Origin: Paenibacillus sp. FSL R5-0912
GTDB taxonomy: Bacteria > Bacillota > Bacilli > Paenibacillales > Paenibacillaceae
Direction: 5' to 3'
Assembly: GCF_000758605.1 (NCBI RefSeq)
Contig: NZ_CP009282.1
Location: 5,022,001 to 5,086,000, forward strand
Length of the DNA stretch: 64,000 bases
Below, one piece after another: positions 25,834 through 34,624 of the stretch. Position 1 is the stretch's first letter. Every line of letters starts with the position of its first letter. The notes under the pieces are model-generated. The model was not told where the DNA came from. It did not search any database and worked only from the letters and a program-made list of their open reading frames with translations. The translations under genes were made by a program, and so were the position numbers.

Positions 25834-26991
25834 TTATTCCTCAGCTTTTTCTTCAATTACTTTATAGAGTCCGGAGCGGAAACGGAACCACTGAAAGATA
25901 TGGGTAACCACTACTTTGAGTACGGCATAACCCGGTACCGCGAGAATGATGCCGAGTACCCCGAACATTTTGCCGGCAAAAATAATTACAAAAATAATCG
26001 TGATCGGATGAATCTTCAGCGATTTACCCATGATCTGCGGAGAGATAAACTTCCCTTCGATCAGCTGAACGGCAGTCCAGACAATCACCATCTTAAGCAG
26101 CATAAAAGGCGAGGTTACCATGGCTACCACCAGTGCTGGCGTAATCGCGATCGCCGGTCCCAGATAAGGGACTACCGCAGTACAAGCGGCAACGATAGCA
26201 AGTACCAGGGAATACTCCAGCCCGATGATCAGATAACCAATATAGAGCAATGCGCCGATACAGCAGCTGACAATAATCTGCCCGCGGATGTAGGATGCCA
26301 CCTGGCTGTTCATTTCCTGCATGACCATCCGGGACTGCGGCTGCAGTGCAGTAGGAATGAACCGCATCAGGTAGTCGGGCAGTCTTTTGCCATCGCGCAG
26401 CAGATAGAACAGAATGAACGGCGTAGTCACCACTGCCAGGACAATCTCTGTCAAAGTGCCTACAAAGCTGCCTACGCCACTGGCGGCATTATTGATGAAC
26501 GAGGTGCCCCAGGTAGTCACCTTGCCGGTGATATCACTGAGATCCGTACCCACACTTTCCTGAAGCTTTCCGAAAAACTCACTGCCTGTCAGATGTAGGA
26601 ATTCCTCCTGAATCTGCGCGCTGTATATCGGGAAGTTGTCGATCAGCCCCATCAGCTGGGTACGGATAATCGGAATAACCATCAGCAGGATCAGTGTAAT
26701 AATTCCGGCTATTACGAGGTACATCGTAACAATTCCGTAAGCGCGCTTCACCTTGCTTCTCCGCTCCAGGCGGTCAACCAGCGGATTCAGCAGGTAATAA
26801 GCAACTCCCGAGAGAAGCAGCGGCGCTGCCACTGTATGCAGAAGCACTGACAACGGTTTGAATATAAACGGAATCTTTGAGAATACGAGCACGGTAACAC
26901 CAATCAGCAACGCAATTAATAGCCCCACCACAAACTTGTTATTCAGAAAAAACTTTTTGAATTTATCCGGCCAGACCTGACGTCTATCCAT
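25834..26991 (-). CDS. AI-2E family transporter / permease (YtvI-like)
   Basis: A 385-residue protein with about eight membrane helices and the family block near the C-terminus (LIEGKFISPQIMGKSLKIHPITIIFVIIFAGKMFG). The family includes TqsA and sodium/proton antiporters; substrate cannot be told. The ATG at 26991 has AAAGGGG upstream; the longer open frame to 27066 runs into the palindromic repeat. It is followed by the esterase with a 19-nt gap. Confidence 0.85.
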   Translation of the reverse strand: MDRRQVWPDKFKKFFLNNKFVVGLLIALLIGVTVLVFSKIPFIFKPLSVLLHTVAAPLLLSGVAYYLLNPLVDRLERRSKVKRAYGIVTMYLVIAGIITLILLMVIPIIRTQLMGLIDNFPIYSAQIQEEFLHLTGSEFFGKLQESVGTDLSDITGKVTTWGTSFINNAASGVGSFVGTLTEIVLAVVTTPFILFYLLRDGKRLPDYLMRFIPTALQPQSRMVMQEMNSQVASYIRGQIIVSCCIGALLYIGYLIIGLEYSLVLAIVAACTAVVPYLGPAIAITPALVVAMVTSPFMLLKMVIVWTAVQLIEGKFISPQIMGKSLKIHPITIIFVIIFAGKMFGVLGIILAVPGYAVLKVVVTHIFQWFRFRSGLYKVIEEKAEE

Positions 26992-27011
26992 ATACTGCCG
27001 CCCCTTTGCTA

Positions 27012-27052
27012 CAACACTTACAATATAAGTGTGATTAATTGCACTTTGTATT
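27012..27052. repeat. Palindromic repeat units upstream of ytvI
   Basis: ACACTTACAATATAAGTGT is a palindrome with a 5-nt loop and is followed by TTAATTGCACTTTGTA, an exact 16-nt match to the cluster at 790-805. It overlaps the presumed promoter area of ytvI. Confidence 0.5.
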
Positions 27053-27174
27053 AGCATAGTCAACACGGAGGCTGCAAGTCAAATTTCTGCCCCGCCAAAA
27101 AAGCTCTAATGAAGTGAAGACTGCAGGCCCACCAGCAGACCTTCCACCAAAGCCAGGGAGTTCAGCCAAACCGC

Positions 27175-27494
27175 CTACTGAAACCGCAAATCCACAACAC
27201 TGCCGGTCCGTTCAAAACCGATCGACTGATAGACCTTGTTGGAACGCGGCCCTTCAGCCGCTCCACAAGCTAGCGAACCATGGCTCTGCACTGATCAGCG
27301 CCTACCTCTGGTGCAATCCATAACCAGGGGTTATGACCCTCCGTCTGCGCAAAGATCAGATGATCCTCGGCTGTCTTGATCCGGAGCGATTCCGGGTTTC
27401 CGGCGATAAGGTGAAGGAGATTATATTCCACCTCTTCCTGCAAGAACGCCTTACTGTGCAGCACACGGTCATCCGGCCCGAAATCCACAAACAT
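27175..27494 (-). pseudogene. GNAT N-acetyltransferase remnant with internal deletion
   Basis: Two pieces of one acetyltransferase remain on the minus strand. The first (27494-27270, ATG with AAGGGGG upstream) encodes a GNAT-like N-terminus including LRIKTAEDHLIFAQTEGHNP. The second, in another frame (about 27277-27175), encodes the typical GNAT ending GPRSNKVYQSIGFERTG and stops with TAG. The acetyl-CoA-binding core that should lie between them, about 150 residues, is missing. The gene is therefore broken by a deletion plus frameshift. Confidence 0.72.
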
Positions 27495-27547
27495 CCCGCT
27501 TCCCCCTTACACTATCTTTTCTATCCATCATAATCCTCCATCTTACA

Positions 27548-27592
27548 AAAATAAACAATCCTCCACCGAATACTTTCCAGTGGAGGACTGCA
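27548..27592 (-). terminator. Terminator after the ferredoxin gene
   Basis: Arms AGTCCTCCAC / GTGGAGGATT followed by a T-rich tail on the minus strand. Confidence 0.75.
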
Positions 27593-27607
27593 TTGTTCTT
27601 TGATGTT

Positions 27608-27967
27608 TTATTTCTTCTTTTTACCCTTTGCCCCTTTTTCAATTGCGGCTTTCAGGCCTTCATCATAAGTGTAGAGTACATTCTCTTCCAGCCGTTCACC
27701 CTTCAGTACCTTGCGTACCAGGCTTTTGGCTGATTTGGGGGTGATATCCCTGTACCATACGCCTTCCGGATAGGAGATGACTACACACGCATCCGAACAT
27801 CTTCCGTTGCAGCGGGTTACGGTAGTATGAATCAGGCTGTCTGCCCCCTGCTTCCCGATTTCATCCTCTATCGCGTCAGCGACCTCTTCACCCTTATGCT
27901 TCTTGCAGTCGCTTCCGTTACAGATCAGCAGATGGCTGACCGTCCCTTGCAGATTCCAGGTCGTCAT
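27608..27967 (-). CDS. Thioredoxin-like [2Fe-2S] ferredoxin domain protein
   Basis: A 119-residue protein with the four cluster cysteines of this fold: CNGSDC (Cys16 and Cys21) and RCNGRCSDAC. The middle VVISYPEGVWYRDI is also typical. Such proteins carry electrons or store iron-sulfur clusters; partner unknown. The C-terminus is Lys-rich (KGAKGKKKK). GAGGGGG precedes the ATG. Confidence 0.88.
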   Translation of the reverse strand: MTTWNLQGTVSHLLICNGSDCKKHKGEEVADAIEDEIGKQGADSLIHTTVTRCNGRCSDACVVISYPEGVWYRDITPKSAKSLVRKVLKGERLEENVLYTYDEGLKAAIEKGAKGKKKK

Positions 27968-28111
27968 GGAATTCCCGCCCCCTCTAGTACAACAGTACCC
28001 TGTTTGTCTGTCTCCCTAAACTCTACTTACCATTCAGAGGATCGTCAATAGCTGACTTCGGGGCAGTCACAGAATGTTCATGAAGCTGTCTGGGCAACCT
28101 TAACCGGCTCC

Positions 28112-28146
28112 CGGCAGCTTTTTTTGCTGATTACTCCGTCCATAAA
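28112..28146 (+). terminator. Hairpin with T-run upstream of the small membrane protein
   Basis: AGCTGTCTGGG and CCCGGCAGCT pair (one mismatch each side) and are followed by seven T residues on the plus strand. No plus-strand gene precedes it closely, so it could be an attenuator for the gene at 28218 or a leftover terminator. Confidence 0.45.
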
Positions 28147-28217
28147 TGGAGATAATATCTGTAGCCCGCCTGCCTGGAATAGGCAAATTACTTGCGGTGC
28201 ATTAAGGAGCAATCCCC

Positions 28218-28439
28218 ATGAAGATTCTCAGCATCTATTTCCTGTTTGCCGCCCTTACCCTGATTTTGATCACATTGGTTGATGTATTATCCGGAACCAG
28301 CGTGGCTGAGTCCGTTCATTCTCTTTCCGTAGTCTTTGCCACAACGACATTGTATGAAATGATATGCATACTGATCTTCCTGACACTCCCTTTGATTCAG
28401 GTTATCGCAAGCGCTGTTAAACGCAGCCGCACCCGCTGA
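28218..28439 (+). CDS. Small two-helix membrane protein, unknown
   Basis: 73 residues with two hydrophobic helices (IYFLFAALTLILITLVDVL and MICILIFLTLPLIQVIASAV) and a basic tail (KRSRTR). AAGGAG lies 8 nt before the ATG, which supports translation. It converges on the gerB-like gene with an 11-nt gap. I do not recognise a family. Confidence 0.6.
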   Translation: MKILSIYFLFAALTLILITLVDVLSGTSVAESVHSLSVVFATTTLYEMICILIFLTLPLIQVIASAVKRSRTR

Positions 28440-28450
28440 AGACAGCCTCC

Positions 28451-29548
28451 TTAACGGTACAGGCCGAACCTGCGCCGGATCCGGTGAATGACAAGCAGCA
28501 GAATAGGTATAACCGCACAGAAAATTGGCAGAATATTCTCCAGAAAAGCCTTCCCGTCATTCATATGCACCGGATAATTCTCCGCACTGACGAAAGAGCT
28601 GAACAGCATTACCACTCCTGCCGGGATCACCAGCTTGTGTGAATTACGGACCTTGAAAAGATCCGCAGCAATGGCCACAGCGGCATAGCAATAGACAGTC
28701 ATCTTGAAGAACACCCCAATGATCAATGTAAGCATGACAAACGCATCCAGACGCTGGATGAAATTAGCCACATTTACAAGTGTAATGGTTGTAAACATCG
28801 GAAAGGTTATCCTGCTGTAGAGGTTCTCTCCAAGTACTGCCATCTCAACAGCATGCGTGAAGCTGAGCAGACAGGCGCTTACAGTGATGGCTATCATTCC
28901 GGTTTTTTTTATTTTCCATGATTTGTTAAAGTGCGGCAGAATGGTCGTGAAACAAACCAGTTCTCCAAAGGGGAAAATCCAAATATTCGGATAGGCTGAA
29001 CCCAGAGCTTCCCAGAGGTCTTTGGCATGAAGCGGAAACAGATTCTTAAGCTCCACCAGTCCGGAAACGATCACAATAAAATTACAGATTAACCCCATAA
29101 TGACAATGATCCAGAAGAAAATCTCCGCTGTTCTGGAGAATACCTCAATCCCCTTAATCAGGATGTACATCACCGCAATAATCATTATGGAATTAATAAT
29201 TAGTATCGGAGTTTTGTCGTAGGAGGCTGAAATTAGCAAATCACCTGCTTCACGCAGATTTCTGGAGCCGTTATACAGCATTACCGGGATAAACAGCAGA
29301 CTCACCGGCCAGCCTATCCAAGGTCCAAGGATTATACGTGCATAACCGCTGATGATCTGGTCCGGGAACTGCAGGTACAGATGTGCAAACACCCAATAGA
29401 GCAGAATACCTCCGGGAAGTGCCATCAGGATAGAGAGCCAGACAGCATGTCCGCTCTCAAGCCCCACGGGTACAACCAGCGCCGTTCCAAGCTCAAACAA
29501 AACTATCATCGCAAAAAGCTGACTCGGACCAATAACTTCTTTTCTCAT
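28451..29548 (-). CDS. GerB-type germinant receptor permease subunit
   Basis: A 365-residue integral membrane protein with about ten helices of the GerAB/endospore permease family (APC-like fold): QLFAMIVLFELGTALVVPVG at the start and PNIWIFPFGELVCFTTILPHF in the middle. The B subunit is thought to bind the germinant. It is the last gene of the gerA-gerC-gerB operon. The paralogue set (GerK, Ynd or other) cannot be settled without comparison. Confidence 0.9.
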   Translation of the reverse strand: MRKEVIGPSQLFAMIVLFELGTALVVPVGLESGHAVWLSILMALPGGILLYWVFAHLYLQFPDQIISGYARIILGPWIGWPVSLLFIPVMLYNGSRNLREAGDLLISASYDKTPILIINSIMIIAVMYILIKGIEVFSRTAEIFFWIIVIMGLICNFIVIVSGLVELKNLFPLHAKDLWEALGSAYPNIWIFPFGELVCFTTILPHFNKSWKIKKTGMIAITVSACLLSFTHAVEMAVLGENLYSRITFPMFTTITLVNVANFIQRLDAFVMLTLIIGVFFKMTVYCYAAVAIAADLFKVRNSHKLVIPAGVVMLFSSFVSAENYPVHMNDGKAFLENILPIFCAVIPILLLVIHRIRRRFGLYR

Positions 29549-29583
29549 ATACCATTCACCTTATTTCTGCATTAAAAGCCGGA

Positions 29584-30789
29584 TTATTCAGGTGCGGGGT
29601 GATAGGGCTTCAGGCTCATTCCTGTACTGCGGATGTATGCTTCCACATGCAGATCCAGCTTCCCTTGGGCGAACAAACGGCCCCAATGCTTATCCAGTGC
29701 AGCCCATCCCTGCGGATCACTGCGCTTCAGTTCATTACCAAAATTAAAAATATCACTTTCCGTTTGCTGTGCTATCTGCAAAGCCTGCCTCACTTCATTT
29801 CCGGTCTGCTCCTGCAGCTGCTTTTCAAGCTTCATAATGTCTTCCCGCTTGCTCAGATCGACGAAACCGTCCGCTTCATTCACAATCCCTTCTTCATGGA
29901 TATTGACATGAAACACCGGCAGTCCGTCCTGGATATCGACCTTCACCTTCGTTCTTGAATAATTGATATTGACTGCAACAGATTCTTTCTTATATACAGA
30001 ATCGATATTGAGAATGGTTTCTTCTATCCGGTTAAGCAGCCACTGTGTACCTCTTGCTTCAGGCCCCTTCATCCAGCTGACCAGCTTGCCCTCCCTGAAT
30101 ACACCAAGTCCGTTCATTACGGTCCCCGCCTGTGTGACGGTTTGCTCCAGACTGGATTTCTTCATGCCTTCAGAAGTGTCTCCTTGGACGGATATTCCAT
30201 TTATTGTCAAATCCCCTTCGCCCGTAATACCGTTAATGATATCAAACACCCTGATCACCCGGTTTTCTCCCCACACGCTGGAGGTATTCTGAGTCTTCTT
30301 GACCATTCCCATGGAGGGCAGGCTTTCTATAGGTGTCAGTATCTTCAAGACTGATGCAGCATCACTGTTATATGCGACAAGCACTGCTGAATTCAGCCTC
30401 AACTCATGCGATCGTTCAAAGATGTCAAACACATCGTTAATTCCGCTGCGCGCCAAGGACTCTCCCAGAACAACGAGCTGAGTATGGGCAAAAAAGAGCT
30501 GCCGCGTTACCCGCTTGGACGCCCGGCGCAAAGCCGCGAACAAGGTCTTATCCGTGGTGGAAACCACCATAACTGAGGGCTGTCCGGTGCTGGCGCTAAA
30601 GCTCGAAGCCGTTGAGGATGGATTGACCAGCTGAAACGTAACGCGAAAATCACCGGTTTCCGGAACCAGATCAACCCCGATACCACTCACAATAGCAAGT
30701 TCATTCAATTCCCTGCTATTCCAGCAGCCGCTAAGCATCAGTGTAATTAATGCAATAGCCGTAAAGCGGAAAATGCCCTTAATGTTCAT
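29584..30789 (-). CDS. Ger(x)C family germinant receptor lipoprotein
   Basis: A 401-residue protein with a lipoprotein signal and lipobox LSGC (Cys22), then the family opening WNSRELNELAIVSGIGVDL. GerC subunits are anchored to the spore inner membrane and complete the receptor. Its start overlaps the gerA-like gene end by 11 nt, implying coupled translation. GAGGAAATCCT precedes the ATG. Confidence 0.92.
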   Translation of the reverse strand: MNIKGIFRFTAIALITLMLSGCWNSRELNELAIVSGIGVDLVPETGDFRVTFQLVNPSSTASSFSASTGQPSVMVVSTTDKTLFAALRRASKRVTRQLFFAHTQLVVLGESLARSGINDVFDIFERSHELRLNSAVLVAYNSDAASVLKILTPIESLPSMGMVKKTQNTSSVWGENRVIRVFDIINGITGEGDLTINGISVQGDTSEGMKKSSLEQTVTQAGTVMNGLGVFREGKLVSWMKGPEARGTQWLLNRIEETILNIDSVYKKESVAVNINYSRTKVKVDIQDGLPVFHVNIHEEGIVNEADGFVDLSKREDIMKLEKQLQEQTGNEVRQALQIAQQTESDIFNFGNELKRSDPQGWAALDKHWGRLFAQGKLDLHVEAYIRSTGMSLKPYHPAPE

Positions 30790-32362
30790 AGGATTTCCTC
30801 TTTGATGCCTGCTTTCCGGAGCCCCTGGGATCTTCAGCGTTATTCAACAGACGTTTCCGTATCTTCATGAAGGTTCCGGGAGAACGGATGATAGTGTCCT
30901 TCTGGTTCTCCGGCACAAACGGCCCCATAGGTGACATATACGGCACTCCGAGTGAACGCAGGCTGCACATATGGGCAATAAGCATAATTGTAAAAATCGC
31001 GATGCCATACAGCCCAATAAACGCAGCAACGACCATAATTATAAACCGCAGCATCCGGATCGAGAGTGCCATATTAAATGCCGGAGTAGCGAAGCTGGAA
31101 ATCCCTGTAAGAGATACGACAATAACCATGGCCGGAGAGACAATTCCCGCCTGAACCGCCGCTGTTCCGAGCACCAGACCGCCGATAATCGAGACTGTCT
31201 GGCCGATAGGCGAAGGCATGCGGACTCCTGCTTCACGGATAATCTCGAATGTGATCTCCATCATCATCGCTTCGACAAAGGCGGGAAATGGCACACCTTC
31301 CCGCTGTGACGCCAAATTGATCAGTAGCGGTGTCGGGATCATCTCCTGATGGAAGTTGAGCGCCGCCACGAACAATGCAGGTCCATACAATGAGATAAGC
31401 AGGCACAGGAACCTCAGCAGTCTAATCAGTGTTGAGATATCATAACGCTGATAGTAATCCTCTACCGTATGGAAGAACATAAAGAAGGTTGTCGGGGCAA
31501 TCAGCACAAACGGAGTGCCGTCCACAAAGATGGCAATACGCCCGTCGAGCAGATTTCCCGCCACATTGTCCGGCCGTTCCGTGTTGTAGAGTGTCGGAAA
31601 TGGAGAATACTTGTTATCTTCAATAATCTGCTCAATATATCCCGATTCCAGAATGGAATCTACCCTTATCTCCTTAAGTTTTTTTTTGAACACTTGAATC
31701 GTTTCCGGGTCGGCAATACCATTGATATACATAATCGTGATATCCGTATGAGTGACATCCCCAAGCTTCATCGTTTCGGTCCAGAGATCGGGATTCTTGA
31801 TGATTTTGCGGACCAGGGCGATATTGGTGCTGATGGTCTCCGTAAAGCTTTCCTTCGAGCCACGGATCGCCACCTGGGTCGAAGCTTCACTTACCGCTCT
31901 AACCTCGCCGCCGCAGGTACTTCCGCTGACCGCTTCAGTGAGTCCGTTGACCAGAATAACCGTATCCCCGGACAGAAGTGCTTCAAGAAGTCCATTGATA
32001 TCTTTAACGAGCTTCTCCTTCCCGATACTAAGAGCATTGTCTTTGATATAGGAATATACCTCGTCTGCGGTCGCTGCAAGCTGCATATCATCGTTCAGAG
32101 ATTCGAACGACATCACATGTGAAATGAAATGGTCAACCATCACTCTGTCCGTAATGCCAATCATGTATACCGCAGCTACCTGAGCCGTTCTATTGATCAA
32201 GTCATAGGTCCGTATAATAAGATCCGGGCTGTTCCCCAGCCTGGCCTTGATTTGAGTAATATTCTCATCCAGATTAGTGGAGATAGGCGGATTGTGGGGC
32301 TGTCCGCCGGCGCTGTTCACCGCCTGTACGGCTCTGCCGGGTTCTTTGGTTGTCTTATCCAT
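30779..32362 (-). CDS. GerA-type germinant receptor subunit
   Basis: A 527-residue GerA-family protein: soluble N-terminal domain (about residues 1-300, with GSKESFTETISTNIALVRKIIKNPDLW and LLDGRIAIFVDGTPFVLIAP) and a membrane domain with five or so helices. The ATG at 32362 has AAGGAG 9 nt upstream. It heads the operon behind a sigma-G-like promoter. It is a paralogue of the SpoVAF core at 17-18.5 kb but has no acidic extension. Confidence 0.93.
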   Translation of the reverse strand: MDKTTKEPGRAVQAVNSAGGQPHNPPISTNLDENITQIKARLGNSPDLIIRTYDLINRTAQVAAVYMIGITDRVMVDHFISHVMSFESLNDDMQLAATADEVYSYIKDNALSIGKEKLVKDINGLLEALLSGDTVILVNGLTEAVSGSTCGGEVRAVSEASTQVAIRGSKESFTETISTNIALVRKIIKNPDLWTETMKLGDVTHTDITIMYINGIADPETIQVFKKKLKEIRVDSILESGYIEQIIEDNKYSPFPTLYNTERPDNVAGNLLDGRIAIFVDGTPFVLIAPTTFFMFFHTVEDYYQRYDISTLIRLLRFLCLLISLYGPALFVAALNFHQEMIPTPLLINLASQREGVPFPAFVEAMMMEITFEIIREAGVRMPSPIGQTVSIIGGLVLGTAAVQAGIVSPAMVIVVSLTGISSFATPAFNMALSIRMLRFIIMVVAAFIGLYGIAIFTIMLIAHMCSLRSLGVPYMSPMGPFVPENQKDTIIRSPGTFMKIRKRLLNNAEDPRGSGKQASKRKSYEH

Positions 32363-32382
32363 GATCAGCACCTCCTTACCGT

Positions 32383-32412
32383 TACTATTCGCCCGCTATC
32401 CTCTTTTTATGC
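32383..32412 (-). promoter_or_regulatory. Sigma-G-like promoter of the gerA-gerC-gerB operon
   Basis: On the minus strand GCATA (32408-32412) and AATAGTA (32383-32389) are 18 nt apart; the -35 is a full match to GHATR and the -10 differs from CATNNTA in one base. It lies about 20 nt before the start codon. Confidence 0.65.
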
Positions 32413-32460
32413 AGCTTATGGAATGTTTGAGGAACGCGGGACTGAGCAAAGCTTACGCCA

Positions 32461-32507
32461 AAAAAGGCCGCTCCCCGCACGGAATCTCCCGTGTAAGGAA
32501 CAGCCTT
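32461..32507 (-). terminator. Terminator after the ferredoxin-NADP reductase gene
   Basis: Hairpin with arms GGCTGTTCC / GGAGCGGCC and an inner CACGG / CCGTG pair, followed by six T residues on the minus strand. Confidence 0.75.
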
Positions 32508-32519
32508 TATGTGTTAAAA

Positions 32520-33560
32520 CTAGTGATCATCAACTACGCCAAGCGCCTTGTTCTTCTCCTTAAACCGGTCGTTATGCGATGAGACATAGGCCACCTTATC
32601 CGCTTCAGGGTCCATGTACAGCTTCGCGCTGTTGAGGGCAAGCACCGCATCCGTGAATGTTCCGGCGATCAGTCTTACCTTGCTGTCATAATCCACAAAA
32701 TCTCCTGCAGCAAAGATACCGGGCAGATTCGTTTCGAGCTTGCCGCTGACCTTGGCCCACCATTCCCCCATGTCCAGCCCCCAGTCCTTCAACGGACCGT
32801 AATCGCTCTTGAGCCCGTGGTTGACAATAACGGCATCCACCTCAAGCTGCTCACTCTCGCCGGATTCGATATGGCTGATCGTAACCTGGTCAATCTGCTC
32901 GCCATTGCTGCTGTGCAGCTGGTTTACTGCATAGGGTACACGTACATTCACAGAGGATTCCTTCATGCGGACAATATTCTTCTCATGGCCGCCGAACTGT
33001 TCCCGGCGGTGCACAATTGTCACGCTGGAGGCAATTCCATCCAGTTCATTCGCCCAGTCCACCGCTGAATTGCCGCCGCCCGAGATCAATACCCGTTTGC
33101 CGCGGAACGGTTCGAGCTCCTGCACCGTATAATGCAGGTTCGTCACTTCATAGCGGTCAGCACCTTCAATCTCCAGCTTCGCCATCTGCAGAATGCCGTA
33201 CCCGATGGTGAGGATAACGGTCCGGGTCCAATGCTGCTCACCGGTCGCCGAGGTCAGAATATAAGTCCCGTCCTCCTGGCGCGCCTGATGCACAATCTGC
33301 TGCCCGAACACAATGGTCGGATCGAAGGTCCGCGCCTGCTCTGCCAGCTGGTCAATCAGCTTACGGCAGAGCGTCGGTGTAACACCTCCGACATCCCAGA
33401 TCATTTTCTCGGGATAGATCAGCATCCGTCCGCCCAGCTCTTCCTTCGCTTCAATCAGCTTCGTCTTCAAATCTCTCATTCCGCTGTAAAAAGCCGTATA
33501 CATCCCTGCGGGGCCGCCGCCAATAATCGTTACATCATATAATTCCATGGATTCGTTCAT
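32520..33560 (-). CDS. Ferredoxin--NADP(+) reductase, thioredoxin-reductase-like (YumC type)
   Basis: A 346-residue flavoprotein: FAD site VTIIGGGPAGMYTAFYSGM (residues 10-28), NADPH site RVLISGGGNSAVDWANEL and a C-terminal FAD block LPGIFAAGDFVDY. The redox-active CxxC of thioredoxin reductases is absent, which points to the type-2 FNR class. It shuttles electrons between NADPH and ferredoxin or flavodoxin. The [2Fe-2S] protein at 27.6 kb is not close enough to call a partner. GGAGGG precedes the ATG. Confidence 0.9.
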   Translation of the reverse strand: MNESMELYDVTIIGGGPAGMYTAFYSGMRDLKTKLIEAKEELGGRMLIYPEKMIWDVGGVTPTLCRKLIDQLAEQARTFDPTIVFGQQIVHQARQEDGTYILTSATGEQHWTRTVILTIGYGILQMAKLEIEGADRYEVTNLHYTVQELEPFRGKRVLISGGGNSAVDWANELDGIASSVTIVHRREQFGGHEKNIVRMKESSVNVRVPYAVNQLHSSNGEQIDQVTISHIESGESEQLEVDAVIVNHGLKSDYGPLKDWGLDMGEWWAKVSGKLETNLPGIFAAGDFVDYDSKVRLIAGTFTDAVLALNSAKLYMDPEADKVAYVSSHNDRFKEKNKALGVVDDH

Positions 33561-33587
33561 CTGTTTCCCTCCAGCTTCTAGGTGTAT

Positions 33588-34622
33588 TTAAGATTTGGTC
33601 CGGGCCAGCAAATAAAGAAAGTAAGGAGCGCCTATAACGGCAACAACAATGCCGGTGGGGATCTCTGACGGCTGCAGAATCCGGCGGCCGATCGTATCTG
33701 CAGTGATGACGAGCAGTGCGCCTAGCAGTGCGGAGGCTGGAAGCATCAGCTGATGCTTCGGTCCCACCAACCGTCTGGCCAAATGCGGGCCGACCAGTCC
33801 GACGAAGCCAATCCCGCCGCTTACGGCTACACTTGAAGCCGCAAGTCCGACTGCCGCTGCTAGGAGCCGGAACTGCTCTCTGGTGACATGAGCACCAAGA
33901 CCGGTAGCCGTCTGCTCGCCCAGATTCAGCACATTCATAACCCTTGCCTTATAGATGACGTAGGGCAGGAGAATCACAATCCAGGGAAGCAGGGACAATA
34001 CAAATTTCCAGCTGGTGCCCCAGATGCTGCCCGCAAGCCACGTGGCGACGAATTGATATTTGTCCGGATCGAGGCGAAGCGTCAGCACAATCATCGCTGC
34101 ACTCATCCCTGCCGCAACTGCGACACCGGTGAGCAGCAGACGGATCGGCGCAATTCCCTGATGCCGCTTATAGGCCAGGCTGTAGATCAATGCGGCAGTA
34201 AATGCCGCCCCGACAAATGCAACTACCGGCAGCAGATAGACAGGTGCCGCAGAGGTCGTTGGATAGAAGGATACCATCAGCATAACCATCAATCCGGCTC
34301 CGGCATTAATGCCCAGGATCCCCGGATCGGCCAGATCATTGCGGAAAACCCCCTGCATCACCGCTCCGGAAACTGCCAATGCAGCTCCAATCAGGATGGA
34401 AATTACAATACGCGGCAAGCGGAATTGAAACAGAATTAATTCCTGCTTATCCGTCCCCTTGCCGAACAGCGTATTCAACAGCTCAAGCGGAGTTAAACGT
34501 ATGTATCCTGTATTCATACTTATAATGAACATGATAATAATCAGTACGGCCAGCACACTAAGTACAGTCAGACCATGCTTAAGCCTTGCTTCTTCGAAGG
34601 AAACTACCCTGGTTCTCTGCAT
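33588..34622 (-). CDS. FecCD-family iron-siderophore ABC permease (second subunit)
   Basis: A 344-residue permease with nine to ten helices. FecCD signatures: FRLPRIVISILIGAALAVSGAVMQGVFRNDLADPGILGINAGAG (residues 67-110) and GPHLARRLVGPKHQLMLPASALLGALLV. It pairs with the preceding permease (3-nt gap) and resembles the B. subtilis YfhA/FeuC type. No solute-binding protein or ATPase gene is adjacent. Confidence 0.92.
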   Translation of the reverse strand: MQRTRVVSFEEARLKHGLTVLSVLAVLIIIMFIISMNTGYIRLTPLELLNTLFGKGTDKQELILFQFRLPRIVISILIGAALAVSGAVMQGVFRNDLADPGILGINAGAGLMVMLMVSFYPTTSAAPVYLLPVVAFVGAAFTAALIYSLAYKRHQGIAPIRLLLTGVAVAAGMSAAMIVLTLRLDPDKYQFVATWLAGSIWGTSWKFVLSLLPWIVILLPYVIYKARVMNVLNLGEQTATGLGAHVTREQFRLLAAAVGLAASSVAVSGGIGFVGLVGPHLARRLVGPKHQLMLPASALLGALLVITADTIGRRILQPSEIPTGIVVAVIGAPYFLYLLARTKS

Positions 34623-34624
34623 CT

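Noticed and set aside
28060..28217. Cyclic-di-GMP or other riboswitch before the small membrane protein
   Set aside because: A terminator-like hairpin is present but no known aptamer core could be matched.
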